Notes: generated by a model from the letters alone, not told the origin. A stretch of DNA of 64,000 bases from Corydoras sp. C115 (GCA_019802505.1 JAFMOC010000247.1:186001-250000), one strand, 5' to 3'. Numbered from the stretch's first letter, positions 1 through 11,878 are shown. Numbers and translations are program-made.

Positions 1-2690
1 GTCGTTTCTGCCCCTGTGGTGACATAAATGGCAATGGAGCCTGGTTGAGGAGTGAAACTGGTGGAGCGCCTGTCGTCCAAACTGTTTTGTTTGGCTTCCA
101 GAGTGTGCTGGTGTAAAGTTCAGGTCCAAACACTGAATACCATTCCATTTAGAGTGAGGACGGGAGCTGAGCTGGACTTTGCTTCATGAAGCCCTAATGA
201 GGACTGGATCTGCAGGGTTCTACGTTCTCTTCTTCTCTAACACACAGGACTGCAGACCTGCAGGTACTTTTGCTTCAGCCAGAGAGTATTACTGAGGTCC
301 TGCTGTAAACTGGGTTTGGACATTCACATGAAAAGTTTTTATTTACTTTAGATCATCACAGAACATCCAAATCACATGCTGAAAGTAACCAAAAGTATGT
401 GGACACTCAACCATCACATTTATACAATCTGCCTGTCTGTCTATCTGTCTATCATATAGATCTAATATTGGCAAAGCGGCAATATAATAATCACATACCC
501 GTTACGAACCAGGATGTAATGAGTCCAACCATAAACCCAGAGGATCTGATATCTCTGGTTATGTTGTGTAAGTAGGGTGGTTTGTAAACATGGATGGCGG
601 TGTGATTACATCTCTTCTCTGTCTATATTCGGGCGTGTAAGCAAGCTGCTGCTTCTGTTTAATGTTTGGGAAAAGGTCACAGATTCTTCATGTCCCTGTG
701 ATCCCTGCTCTTTAAGATTCCCATATTTATATGTTTTACATGTCTCTTTATTTCACATCATTTTTATATGAACACAAAATCAGGGCATATGCTTAAGGCT
801 TTAGATTATTTGTCTGTATGTCTGCCCTGTGATGGAGGGGTGATCTGTCCGGGAGGTTTCACTGCATGGTTAGTGCAGGACAGTGCAAATAAATGTTGTT
901 TGCTGCACATTGTTAGAGTTTATACTGACGTTTGTGTAAAGTATAGTAATAATGTAGAGTCTTGCAGAGAAACTACACTTTATAGAAAAAGTATCGGGAC
1001 AAACCTTATTCAGTCTCATTAGCACAGAAATCAAACACCTTGTGAGAAATAACAGACAGTTGTATGCTTCCATCTTCGTCAGAACTTTTTTCGGGGGAGG
1101 TCTGTTTCTGTTCCATGTCTGTGCACCAAAAAACAAAGATTGTGGGTCAGATTCTCACATTTAACATCAGTGTGTGACAAATTCTCCCCTTACAAAATTC
1201 TCACAGATGTTAAAGATCCCCTGGGTGTAACGTGGAGCTGTCCTTTGTCCTTACATTCCTGATTTTCTTAGTGTTCTGTTTAAAAGTATTTTTTTGTATT
1301 GAACCTTCTATCCTAACTCAGGCTACATACCCCCCCCCCCCACCATCCCAGGAAGCATGCTAAGGACATTTCGAGGTAGGAGGAGAAGGAGGAACAGTAG
1401 GAGGGTTAGAAGAAGCACCTCTGGCATCATATGTCTTGGGTAGAATTCAAAGCGAGGGTGCTGGACAGGCAGAGTGGCAGGGAACCGATTCCCCCTCTGA
1501 TCTCTGCAAGACCAGAAAACCACCGACTCATTCAAAGTAAGTTCTCTAGATCTTATGTCCTTAAGATGGTTCATGACTAGGGTTGGGTAATGTTTATCTC
1601 TGCTTAGGGGTGGAAACATCTCGAATACAGGTTTTGAAATGTTGTATATTTATAATAGAATCTGAAAGATATTTGTATAAACCAGGACTTTAATACTACC
1701 CTGACCCGCTGATGGATTTTGGGATTGTAGGATTTGTTACATCACACTGATTACTCATTAATTTGTTGTTCTTTGGGGTGTACATTTAAAGAACTAATCT
1801 GAAAGCTCTGGAGGAATACATGTTCCAGATGGAACTAACCCCAGATGGATGGTGTATTCCTGGCCTTTAGTGCAAACTCGTTCTGTAAGCATTGTCGGAA
1901 CAGCTGTGCCTTCGCTGGTATTTATTTGTCATGGTTCTTAGCTGGACACGTCCATCTTCAGGCTCTTTATTAGGGATTATATGCATGCTTTTCACCATGT
2001 GCATCTTAATTATGGCAGAGCCTACCACACAAGCAAATCCTGGGGCACTCCTCGAATCGTTTACGTAACCAGGGTCCAGTTACCTTGCCTTTAATAATAG
2101 TCCATGTGCGGTGAGAGCTGATTCAGGACCTGCGATCTCCTCTGTCACCAAACTTAATCCGATTTTAAATTCTTTAATACTAGAATTGAAAGCTCAGTCT
2201 GTCGAAGTTGAGGATTTTGATGCAGGACGCAGGATTCTGACTGACAAACCGTAAACTGGTCTGCGGAAGTTTGACGGACACCCACATGTGTGCATCGTCA
2301 TCTGATCTCTCTTGGCTTCGTGGCTCTTGACCACAGCGCAGCACAAATTTCTTTCTCTCTCCCTCTCTGCTGTCTTTAGCTTGTTACGGTCAGCCAGGGT
2401 TAGCGCTGCTCCTGACAGAAGCTAATTTTCATTGCTGCTTGTAATGTTTGCAGCCCTAAAAATGGGCTGTATAAATGGCATAGATCGGGACAGGTTTAGG
2501 TATGAACCATGCAGCTTACAGGAACAGAAGCCAATGATTTTTGGACAGGTTTTGGGATGCTCTGGATATCAGGTGCTCCTGGATTAGATTCATCCTGATA
2601 TCTAATATCTGAGTGTCATAAATCAAGTGTTAGTCACTTGGCTGAATGCTTCCTCAATGAGGTGACCCTGCTTAACACTTGGCTAAACTG
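1..2690. other. Non-coding stretch upstream of the synpo2 large exon
   Basis: I see no supportable coding exon here. It is probably intron of the longer (PDZ-containing) synpo2 transcript, whose earlier exons would lie left of the window, or intergenic DNA. About 391-410 and 963-1230 hold degenerate fragments of a dispersed fish repeat that carries a 'tattgggac'-like phrase. A C-run lies at 1330-1342. The short open frames here lack family resemblance or exon structure. Confidence 0.5.
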
Positions 2691-2698
2691 TATAAAAA
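2691..2698 (+). promoter_or_regulatory. synpo2: Candidate TATA box of an internal synpo2 promoter
   Basis: TATAAAAA lies about 30 bp before a putative non-coding exon that ends with a good donor (ctgag|gtgaga, donor at 2779). Two CACTTG E-boxes lie just upstream, at 2635-2640 and 2676-2681. Such E-boxes are bound by myogenic bHLH factors, but they are short and common. The promoter reading is inference, supported by the ATG-free leader that follows. Confidence 0.45.
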
Positions 2699-2719
2699 GT
2701 TGCAGTAGACATAAGATAA

Positions 2720-2778
2720 ACGCTCAAAGACAAAAGCTTCATCTTCAAGGCTATTTGATTCAACTATTCTGATCTGAG
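2720..2778 (+). other. synpo2: Putative 5' UTR exon of short synpo2 isoform
   Basis: The exon would start about 25-30 bp after the TATA box and end at ctgag|gtgaga. The matching acceptor would be the accccag at 3531-3537. The leader from 3538 to the ATG at 3731 contains no upstream ATG, and neither does this exon, as expected of a scanned 5' UTR. The exact transcription start is not visible. Confidence 0.4.
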
Positions 2779-3730
2779 GTGAGAATGTTTAAGAATTTAT
2801 TGACACCTTTATTGTACGGCTGTTAAATAATAGTACATTACAAACTCCAACCTGTTTAACTTTGATTTTCTATTCAGATTAGATTTATATTTACATTCAT
2901 ACGGGTAAAGTGAAACTGGAAACTGGAACAGTTTATTTTATTAGTTTCCTGCATCACTATTCAAAGCCGGTGCTGTTGCTCCTGTCTCACCAACATCTAC
3001 ATCCACATTTGGTGTCAGTCTGATATAAATTAGATTAGTTTTTACCTGAAACAAAGGCTTTAACTGAAACAAATGCTTTAGATTTGAGTCACTCATCCTA
3101 GATCTGATGCACATCTGATAATTGAAGATGTAACATGATTTGAGAAGATTAAAATTAGGATTTAGGTCTTTTGATTAGTATTCATGATCTCAGCTCTGTC
3201 AACATGTCACTGCAGTGTGGTGACACCACAGGGGCCTAACAACATGTCAGTGGATGGACAGACAACTAATAAACAGATATTTTGGGAAATAATTCATCAA
3301 CAATCGACTGGTATAGTTTGAAGGAGCTAAGGAAGAGAGCTGTAAGACCGTGACTGTACAGTCCAGAGTGCAGTGTGGAAGAACCTGACTGATTAACACA
3401 ACCTAACCCCAAACTCATCCTGCTTTGTATGTTTTTTTATTTAAGATCTGTTTTTTATTTTTTATTTTGATCTGCAGTGCAGTGCAAATTTTTGAATAAT
3501 TATGTTTTTTTTCTTTACTACATTCTGTCCACCCCAGAGCTAAGACTGTGAAGCCCTGACAGAAGAAGAAGGTTAATTCATCCAATAATTCAGAGATAAA
3601 ACTCCAGAAGTGGAGACCAGGACTTTGTGCAGCTGAACAATATTGTAAAGAAAGTTTGGTGGTTAGAGCCTTGAAATTTTTTCACCCGAACAAAGCACAT
3701 TAGGTGGCACTTAAAGAACTTGAAGACAAC

Positions 3731-5599
3731 ATGGAACAACTTTCACAAACAAAAGGCAAAGGGGTCATGATGTTTGCCGAACGGCGTCAAAGAATTGATG
3801 AAATTACTGCAGAACAAGAGGAGATGCGGCGTAAAGGGTTCACAATGGAAGCAGTTGGTGAACCTGGTTATCATGAGCAGTGCAGTTCAGCCCAACAAGA
3901 TGGTCAAGTTCAGCAGCATCTTGTGTATCAGGATTATGAAAATCAACAGCTCCTTCAGCAACCGAACAGCCGTATGAATGGACTGGATTCGTCATGTAAA
4001 TCCCTTGTATCTAACAGGACAGCTAAACCTTTTCTGAGTGGTCTAAATCAGTCTCCAAGACCCTTTTCTCCCATTAGAAGTGTTTCAAGCCCAACAACAC
4101 CTTCAAAAAACATCTTCAAAGTGCCCGTTCCTGTAAACACCAGCCCTCAGATATGGTCACCCACTGGAGATGTAATTGCTTCTCGTGATGAGCGCATCAT
4201 AGTTCCAGCCATCAAGACTTTAAATCTGCCAGAAATGAAAAGAAGAGGTGCAAATAAATACGACTACAATGAACCGTTAGAGGAAGACTGCTTCGGACTT
4301 GGTGCAGAGGCATGCAATTTTATGCAGGCTCCAACCATCAGGCAGAAGAAACCCCCACCAGTCCTTCCCAAGCCTACAATCAACCCCACTCATCCCCCGT
4401 GGTCTGCAGATGGTCGTTCCTCACGCAGCCCACTTCCAACATCCAGTCCTCTTCCAGCACGCGGTCCCTCAGCTTCACCACAACAGAACTGGTCTCCACA
4501 CCAATCTCAACCAGCAAGCAAGCCATGGACACCATCACCCTCTTCACCGCGGCCAATGAACTACACATCAAGCAGGGCACCAACACAAGTACCACTAAGT
4601 ACACAGACTACTACACCTCTCCTGCAGTCAAAGGTACAATGGAACAAGCCCCAACTTGATAACAGCTCAATTGTGTCTTGTCCACCTCAACGACCGAACT
4701 CTTTCTACCGTGTTCCAAAGGCTTTACCAAAGGGGAACACAGCAGAAATCGATGGCCCAGTGCTGATGGGAAAAGGTGCAGAGCTGTTTGCCAAACGACA
4801 GTCTCGCATGGAAAAGTTTGTGGTAGATGATGAGACTGTGAAGTCTAACAAAGCCAAATCCCCTTCACCAACCCTCTCAATGCCCAGCACCTGGAAATAT
4901 TCTCCCAATGTCAGAGCTCCTCCTCCTGTCTCCTACAATCCCATAGTGGCTCCTTTCTATCCTCCTGCTGCACAGAAGCAATTTCCTTTTGCAACGAGTC
5001 CCAGAACCAAACCCAAAGAAAGCCAGGAGAAACTGAAACCAGCCCCTAAACATCTTAGTGCTATGGATGTCATGAAACATCAGCCATACCAACTGGACTC
5101 CTCACTCTTTACCTACAACTCTAGTGCTGAAGTAAGTCCTCTGATCCCCTCATCAGAGACCCATCAAGCCCATTCTCATGGTCCCCCCTACCTACAAGCC
5201 CCAACGTCAAGCATTTTCCAATCTCCTACCCTGACCCCTTCCCCGGTCCCTTCATCAGCAAGTGTTCAATCTCTTCAACATGGTGGACCACCCAGACCCA
5301 GTGGACCGGTGAGTGTACAGTATCCGTTCACTCGTCAACCACCTCCAAGTGAAGCTTTTTCTTCTGCACATGGGAAACCAGCAACACAGGTCCTGCATGA
5401 CGGTCCAAGTAGCATTGCATTCTCCTGCCACTCCTCTCCTGCTGCCTCCACTCAGAGCAATGCTTCCTCTTTTTTCCTTCCTCTTAATAGCGAGATGATT
5501 TGTAAATCTGTTTTGCCAATCGCGCCGAGGCCTAAATTCTGTGCAAAAAAGCCAGCAGTTGTTGGTAAGCAGTGGAAACGGGTCGTCATGCAGCACTAG
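3731..5599 (+). CDS. synpo2: Synaptopodin-2, large 3' coding exon
   Basis: This exon encodes an actin-binding, Z-disc/actin-bundle scaffold of the synaptopodin family, rich in Pro and Ser. From the ATG at 3731 it gives 622 aa. The open frame extends to 3704, just after a possible acceptor (acattag), so in a longer transcript the exon could be spliced in phase and the ATG internal. Family landmarks are RRQRIDEITAEQEEMRRKG near residues 17-35; GKGAELFAKRQSRMEKFVVD near 346, a synaptopodin-family signature; RAPPPVSYNP; MDVMKHQPYQLDSSLFTY; and APRPKFCAKK near the C-terminus. These fit SYNPO2 better than SYNPO2L, and the following myoz2-usp53-fabp2 order agrees. A strong donor (G|gtaagc, 5565) lies inside the exon, so reading through to the TAG at 5597 would give one of two C-termini. 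No PDZ domain is seen; it would be encoded upstream. Confidence 0.85.
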   Translation: MEQLSQTKGKGVMMFAERRQRIDEITAEQEEMRRKGFTMEAVGEPGYHEQCSSAQQDGQVQQHLVYQDYENQQLLQQPNSRMNGLDSSCKSLVSNRTAKPFLSGLNQSPRPFSPIRSVSSPTTPSKNIFKVPVPVNTSPQIWSPTGDVIASRDERIIVPAIKTLNLPEMKRRGANKYDYNEPLEEDCFGLGAEACNFMQAPTIRQKKPPPVLPKPTINPTHPPWSADGRSSRSPLPTSSPLPARGPSASPQQNWSPHQSQPASKPWTPSPSSPRPMNYTSSRAPTQVPLSTQTTTPLLQSKVQWNKPQLDNSSIVSCPPQRPNSFYRVPKALPKGNTAEIDGPVLMGKGAELFAKRQSRMEKFVVDDETVKSNKAKSPSPTLSMPSTWKYSPNVRAPPPVSYNPIVAPFYPPAAQKQFPFATSPRTKPKESQEKLKPAPKHLSAMDVMKHQPYQLDSSLFTYNSSAEVSPLIPSSETHQAHSHGPPYLQAPTSSIFQSPTLTPSPVPSSASVQSLQHGGPPRPSGPVSVQYPFTRQPPPSEAFSSAHGKPATQVLHDGPSSIAFSCHSSPAASTQSNASSFFLPLNSEMICKSVLPIAPRPKFCAKKPAVVGKQWKRVVMQH

Positions 5600-7957
5600 G
5601 AGAAATTGATTACAACCAATTATATGAAAATATTTTGTAGGACTAGATTCATTACATTTTAGATGGATGTTATACCATGACAGGCCATATTCCTTAAAAT
5701 CAGATCTAATGCAGCTAAAGCTGTTGAACCATCCCGCCTGACCCGATCCTGTTCACTTCCACTGACTGAGTTGTTTACTAGATGTGGGCTGTAAATTAAA
5801 ACCTGCAGAATGGAGGACCTCCAGAGGGGCAACTGATACCACATCAAGATGGACATTAGACTGCAGTGTGACTGTTCATGAGCTTCAGCAAGCATCAGTC
5901 GAAAGATCACTTTAAACTTACCTTCTGATTTTTAGGGACTTCGTAATTTATTTATATATTAACGGGAGAGTTCTCAAGAATTTCAGGTTAAACACACAAA
6001 CTGTTTTGACCATCTTATAGATTAGTTAAGAAAACTTTGTAATCATGAGTAACTGGTTAGAAGTTGTTCATTTTGTGAAATATTAATAGAACATGAGATG
6101 CATATCTTTTTTCTCATTTTAATTATAAAACTTTATTTTTAGACAAAACCAAGCAGAACTTCTGTGGATGATCACACCTTTATTTTTATGTTGTGTTGGA
6201 CCTTTTTTTGAAACTATTGCACTAATTGAGATTGGATAAGATGACAGACAGTTGGAATTGAATGGTTTATGTGTGGTTTTATTTTTAGCAGGTGAGAACA
6301 TTACTTGTGCAATCTTGCTGTTGGGCAGAAAAGTTATTTTTACACGTGAGAACGTCGTGTGGCTGTGAGCGGATGAATGGACAGATGTTGAAAATCCATT
6401 CAGTCTGAGGGACGACGGAGGTTATTACATGTTGTTGTGAGAGGCTGTTGAACTGTCCTCACTACTAACAACACAACACAACAGAAATGATCTGTTACAC
6501 AGTAGTTACTAGACTGGATCCAGTATGTACTGCTTGACCAGTGAAATAAGGTTTATGTTGTATTGTTCTTACAATAAGCCAGAGTGTAGAATACACAGAA
6601 CCTCAGACGTCATTTGATACAGAAAGTCAAATCACAACTGTAAAAGCTCTGCTATTAAAAGACCATGATGTCATTTGGTGGTGGAGAAACTTTGGATATG
6701 TGTTTGGGTTCTAACACTGCACTTTCTGGACTTATTAAACTATTCTTTATTCTTCAACCTTCAGCCTTTTGTCTTCTCTGCATGACTTTACTTTTTCTGC
6801 ACTTGTTTTAATAGTGCGTTTAAAAAACACATGGTGGTGTACCAGTTAGTGCTTCTGCCTTACAGCAATAAGATCCTGAGACAAATACCCAGGTGATGCA
6901 TTTTCCTCTCCAAGCTCAAGTTTAAGTTCATTTGTTAATATAGGATTTTTTAATAGTAGTACATTGTTTAAAAGCAGCTTTACAGTGTTCACAGCCTGAA
7001 CCATTCCGAGCCTGAACATTTACGAGGCTGAACCATTAATTAGGTGTTGCCGCGGTTTTCTAGCAATGTTATGGATGGAGAGCTGGTGATACCTCAAAGA
7101 AAAACAAACAAGAATGTGACTGTGGACCTCCTCCAGGATCTCTGTTTTTCTTCCACGTTAGAGACATGCTGATGGGTAACGGGTGAAGATTCTAAACATT
7201 AATACCTGGTGATCAGATCTCAGTGACTTGGTACAACAGCATTCAAAGGTGATTTAACCTTCAGTTTGAAGCCCTGGGGCCTCACTTTACACTGCGACTG
7301 CATGCAGTCTTCCTAAATATAACCTTCACCCTGCTCTCTCTCTCTCTTACTCTCTCTCTCTCGCTCTCCATACCTTACACTCCTCATTAAACACTGCATT
7401 CTGCACAGGAGCTCAACAACTGCCAACACGCGATAGGATACGCACAAGGGAGGGGGTTGTCAGGGTTGATGACATCACAGGATTGTGGCAGTTTAGTGTT
7501 TAGAACTCTGACCTTGTGGTAGATTTATTTTCATTCAGCACGTTTACAGATACAGAACTCGCTTGAGTTCTTTAAGTGAAATCTTATAAGTTTAGTAAAG
7601 GTTAAAGGTGGTGGATTGTTTATCGTCAGTTCTGCTGTGGTGAGGGGGTTGTAGTGCAGCAGTGCTGCTGTAGTTTGCAGGGTCAGTTCCCAGAGGTTGG
7701 CAACTCATTCTGTATTAAACCCCCAGGTTTTTAATTGATTTGAGCAACAAGCTAATTGGTGTCAGATGTGAACTGTAGCAGCAAACATTAAGGTTTAAAC
7801 CCTAATGTAAACATTAACATTACAATACAAACTGATTATAGTTGGACAATACTGGATTATATGTAGTAGATGAATGCAGCAGCAGTATTGTACTGATTTC
7901 TGTCTGAATCTGAATCATTGCGAATCATCAGATTTTTTTTTTCCTGTTCAACTTTAG
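5600..7957 (+). other. synpo2 3' UTR / intron before alternative last exon
   Basis: I see no coding exon here. The proximal part is probably the 3' UTR of the read-through synpo2 transcript; an ATTAAA near 6734 followed by a T-rich stretch could serve polyadenylation. A degraded SINE head (tggtggtgtaccagttagtg) lies near 6830-6910, and a CT-rich run at 7334-7368. Confidence 0.4.
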
Positions 7958-8308
7958 ATCTACAGCCGGAGCCGTTCCTTGTCCCTGCCGAGGGGCCACT
8001 CCTCCTCTCTCTTGCCCATGTCCGGTTCTGTGTTCCATCCCAGTCGCAGGCCCATGGAGAGGCGTATGTCCTGGACCGAGCACAAGCCGACTTATCTGCG
8101 GGACGCTGCACCTCCAATTCCTGGCTGTTTTCGCCCAGGTGTCCACAGACTGTCCTTACCTGAGGACAAGCCGGCGGTGTACGGCCCGCCTTTCGGACCA
8201 GCACAGTGTCCTACTTTCGGTAACAGGTCCGCTTGGACCAGATCTTTACCCAAAAACTTCTCTCCTCACTCCACCTTCTGTCAAAGTCAGCGAGCCAGCT
8301 GGATGTAA
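7958..8308 (+). CDS. synpo2: Candidate alternative 3'-terminal exon of synpo2
   Basis: A T-rich tract and acceptor (caactttag) end at 7957. The open frame from 7958 encodes about 116 aa, starting IYSRSRSLSLPRGHSS, with SWTEHKPTYL in the middle and ending QSQRASWM. The Ser/Arg/Pro-rich composition and the RSLSLP and SWTEH phrases look like the alternative C-termini of synaptopodin-family proteins. This frame needs a phase-0 junction, whereas the obvious donor in the preceding exon (5565) leaves phase 1. Either another donor or a microexon is used, or the join is wrong. Other frames over this exon are open but look like shadows. GC content is clearly higher than in the flanks. Confidence 0.5.
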   Translation: MYSRSRSLSLPRGHSSSLLPMSGSVFHPSRRPMERRMSWTEHKPTYLRDAAPPIPGCFRPGVHRLSLPEDKPAVYGPPFGPAQCPTFGNRSAWTRSLPKNFSPHSTFCQSQRASWM

Positions 8309-8512
8309 ACGGCTGCGAGGTTGTGATTGGTTCTCCACTGCCTACATCACAGAGGACTAAACTAAAGATAGGTTGCTGGTTTAGACCAGAGATTTTAAAC
8401 TTTAATTAAAAAAAAGGAAAAAAAGCACGTTTTGAAGCATTAAAATATAAATCAGCAGGCACTACAACTTTTAATATGCTTAAGAATAATAAAATAAATA
8501 ATAAAGAATCTC

Positions 8513-8869
8513 GGCGGCACGCTGGCTTAGTGGTTAGCACGTTCGCCTCTCAGCGCTAGGGATTCCCGGTTCAAATCCCCATCTGGGTGGAGTTTCCATG
8601 TTCTCCCCGTGTCTGCGTGGGTTTCCTCTGGGTTCTCCGGTTTCCTCCCACAGTCCAAAAACATGGATCAAGTCAATTGAATTATCAAAATTGCCCCATA
8701 TAGAGTGTGTCTGAGTGAGTGAGTGTGTGCCCAGTGATAGATTGGCGCCCTTTCCTGGGTCTATCTGCCCAGCGCCCGAGACGTTCTCCCCTGGATGGGC
8801 ATGGGGAACCCCCCCCCCGCGACCCTAATGGAGGATAAAGCGGGAGATAATAAATGAATGAATGAATGA
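8513..8869 (+). mobile_element. V-SINE (DANA-like) with 12-bp target-site duplication
   Basis: The element has a tRNA-like head (ggcggcacgctggcttag, with a B-box-like ggttcaaatccc), the V-SINE conserved centre (gttctccggtttcctcccac) and an (ATGA)n tail. Perfect repeats of ATAAAGAATCTC at 8501-8512 and 8870-8881 flank it. It is a non-coding retroposon mobilised by a partner LINE. Confidence 0.9.
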
Positions 8870-9094
8870 ATAAAGAATCTCAGTTAAAATACTGTAAATT
8901 AATTAGAGACTTTAATTATGACAGTGCTATTTTACCGTTTAAAAATATGTAAATACGTGTCTGATTAATCAGTTAAATGGTGTTCACAAGATAAATAACG
9001 TTTTATCAAAAAACAACTTACTAAATTAAAATAATTAAAAATCCGTGAATAATGAACCAAAATCGAAGGCAAAGATTCTAAAATCAGGACGACG

Positions 9095-9108
9095 GTGCCC
9101 TCTGGTGG
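9095..9108 (-). promoter_or_regulatory. CTCF-type core motif
   Basis: On the minus strand it reads CCACCAGAGGGCAC, a full match to the 14-base core CCASYAGRKGGCRS. It lies in the spacer between synpo2 and myoz2, beyond the V-SINE. Binding is inferred from the motif only. Confidence 0.5.
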
Positions 9109-9783
9109 TAAGAGGTGGAACCGATAGCCCGCGTTTAATTTAATTACTTATGTTAATCAATATAGAGAGTTCTATTTCTTAATTGTGTGCGCAGTTACGT
9201 TTTACAGCATTCAGTAAATACCCTCTTAACAATCTCGAGTGTAATTACTTTACTTACGAACTTTTTATTTGTAGTCTATGTTTAGGAAGCCACTGCTACT
9301 TCCTGTGGATGTTGTTACTACAAACAGTATTATACTTTAGCGTTATTATAAGTTAATATTTATTAATGTTTTATTAAATCAGTATTAATATAATATATTT
9401 TTACAGAGTTGCCTGTTGTTCCTGATATAGATCAGGATTATTAGACTGATCCAATTAGAGCCTTTAAATGGAGACAGACTGTAGTGTCTTTCTGATGATG
9501 ATGGACCATAAACATGTTTATTTCTCTGGTTTTACTCATCGTTTTAAAAATGCTGAACCTCTGAATGAATTTAAACTCACATCTAATTTCTTGTCTGATT
9601 GTGATTATTAATAACTCTTTGTTCTTTGTTCGTTTTGTTCAGAGACTCGTTTCTGTCATTAACCTCAGTTCAGTTTTAAATCCTGTCAGAGTTATAATCT
9701 TTAAAAATAATTATTTTAATAAATAATATTAAAAATTTTATTTTGAATATTGCATGAATTTAAAATTGCATTATTTTAGGTAT

Positions 9784-9955
9784 TGGTGGCACAGTGGCGT
9801 GGTGGTTAGCATGTTCTCCTCTCAGCACTGGGAATCTAGGTCCATGTCTGTGTGGGTTTTCTCCAGATTTTTACGAATTCGTCATGGACTCAAGATAAAT
9901 CGTCTGCTCAAAATTGCCCCTATATAGTGTGTATGTGTAAGTGAGTATCTGTGAG
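9784..9955 (+). mobile_element. Degenerate V-SINE fragment
   Basis: A tRNA-like head (ggtggcacagtggcgtggtg) is followed by decayed remnants of the conserved centre (gtgtgggttttctccag) and the 'caaaattgcccctatatag' segment. The tail is lost. It is older than the TSD-bearing copies. Confidence 0.7.
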
Positions 9956-10413
9956 GAAGGTTGAACCACTGTGACTTTGAAGAAAGAAAGAAAACTTGGG
10001 AACGAAGTCAGACAGGACATATGGAGGTGAGAGAGATGGAAAAGGTCTCAGGACAAGTCAGAATGAAAATAAGGTGGAGATGAAAGGGATCAGGAGAAAA
10101 AGAAGGAAGATCGGTAAGGAAAGAAAAACGAAAGAAAATAATGAGGTCATGAAGTGAGAGAGTGAAGGCAAAAAGAATAAAGATTGAGAAAGTGGATTAG
10201 GATGTAGGGAAGGAAGGGTAGAGCAGATCAAAAGAACAGGAAGCAATAAAGGTTTGATTTTATAAAGAAAGAAAATAAATAACAATAATCAAGATTGAGA
10301 ATAATATAATTTTAAAATTGTAATTAGTTTAAAGATTGAAAAGAGAGAAACTCTTGTCCGAGCTCACAGCACTCTTATGTTCACCCCCATCGCTGTGCAT
10401 TGTGAGGGGGCTT

Positions 10414-10423
10414 CTAAAATTAG
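10414..10423 (+). promoter_or_regulatory. myoz2: MEF2-type site upstream of myoz2
   Basis: CTAAAATTAG is a perfect YTA(A/T)4TAR match, about 135 bp before the donor of a putative 5' UTR exon (cgtacag|gtaaga, donor at 10559). MEF2 drives many sarcomeric genes, so this fits a Z-disc gene. The link to myoz2 transcription is inference. Confidence 0.5.
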
Positions 10424-10479
10424 TCAATTCACACACACTCACACACATTCCCCCTGCCCACTGTGTGGAGAGTAGAGAG

Positions 10480-10558
10480 GGTGAGTCGGTGTGGATTCGG
10501 CGAGGCTCAGGGTGACCTCAGATTGTCCCGGTGCAGGCGCCGTGCTCAGCTCGTACAG
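10480..10558 (+). other. myoz2: Putative 5' UTR exon of myoz2
   Basis: A GC-rich stretch ends in a consensus donor (cag|gtaaga) and is the best candidate first exon for myoz2. It contains no ATG. The left boundary is not determined. The following intron would run to an acceptor shortly before the ATG at 11879. Confidence 0.4.
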
Positions 10559-11878
10559 GTAAGAAGTTTTATTTCCATCACGCCGAGTCTGACAGAAATC
10601 ACACGTCTGATGTTTGAGTGAAGTTTTAACGATGAGACAGATAACAGGCCTTAGTGAGAAGCTCTGTACTCTGCATGACCTTTAGAGCAGAACTTACCCA
10701 TACCATCCGACTCCTACATCAAGTTCTAACAATTATTTAAACTAACAGCTGAAGTTGAGTTTAAAATAAGATCAGCAGTTATGTGTGATGGTAGTTATGG
10801 TCTGGTGCAAAGTCCCAGCTTCTCCTAACATCTGAAAAAATGACGTTTGGCCTGAGATCTGCACCATTCACAGTTATGCCGTGATTGTGATGTCACAGTG
10901 TGCATTTCATTAGAAATTTGATGAGCATGACCTGCCGAATGTGGCACATGGGAGGAAGGTCAAACTGTAGGACTATAAAGAGAACACAACTTCTCATTAG
11001 ATCCTGAATAAACTTCACCTACTTATCATTTATCAGGAACCTTTTAATCCTGAACCATTGAATGTTCTTGGCTGATTACGTTTAACATTAACCATCCAGA
11101 GGACATCCCACCACCCTGCACATGATTATGAAGGGTTCTATGACACCCAAAACATAGAAGCAGTTATTTAAAGGTGGACTGTACCAGGAGCGTAGTACAC
11201 TCATATGTAGCCTTTAGGACATTTGTCAAGGGAGGAACCAGACGCGAGTGTGCTACTGGTGATGAGTTCATGGAACTTGGAAGTGGACCCTATTGGATTT
11301 ATCCTCGATTAAATCTCCAGTGCTGGATTTCATCTAAAAATAAAATTGTCAGTCTGATGGAGTACGGGGCTTTTTAAAACTGCTTTATACAAAGTGACCC
11401 CCCCCCCCCATACAAAACTGGAGACCACAAAGGTTACTGATAGAGGTAGCATTTTAACCAGAGAGGACGGTCCAGAATATGAATGAATGGCTGATTCTTT
11501 GAGAATATAATTTGTCAAGAACTAAAGTAGGTGCTTGACTTAGTTCTTAAATGTAGAACATACATACCTCAGGGAAGAAATGGTCAAAATAGAGTGAAAA
11601 TAAATCCCTGGTCATGAACTAAAGACAAAAAGCTAGTTGCATTGTATAAATCCTAGAGAAGCCTTTCAGGAACTAAATCCATGATCACGTCCTGTTATGG
11701 GTCATATCCTCAAACGAACTTTTATTATTATTGTTGATCGTGTGCATGATCTCTTATTAATTACTTCACCAGTAAAGACATCAGATAATACTGATACGAT
11801 AATGTTGACTCACTTGTTGCCATGTTTGTCTTCCGTGTATTTTATTTCCTTTAAGCATCTTGCAAAGAAAACGGCACC

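Noticed and set aside
230..265. Possible tiny exon (acacag|gactgcagacctgcag|gtactt)
   Set aside because: Only 16 bp with no coding or conservation evidence; splice-like strings of this quality occur by chance.
8513..8590. tRNA-like sequence with A/B-box-like stretches (also at 17915, 48600, 54771 and 56445)
   Set aside because: Each is the head of a V-SINE with the conserved SINE centre and ATGA tail; no free-standing tRNA cloverleaf was found.
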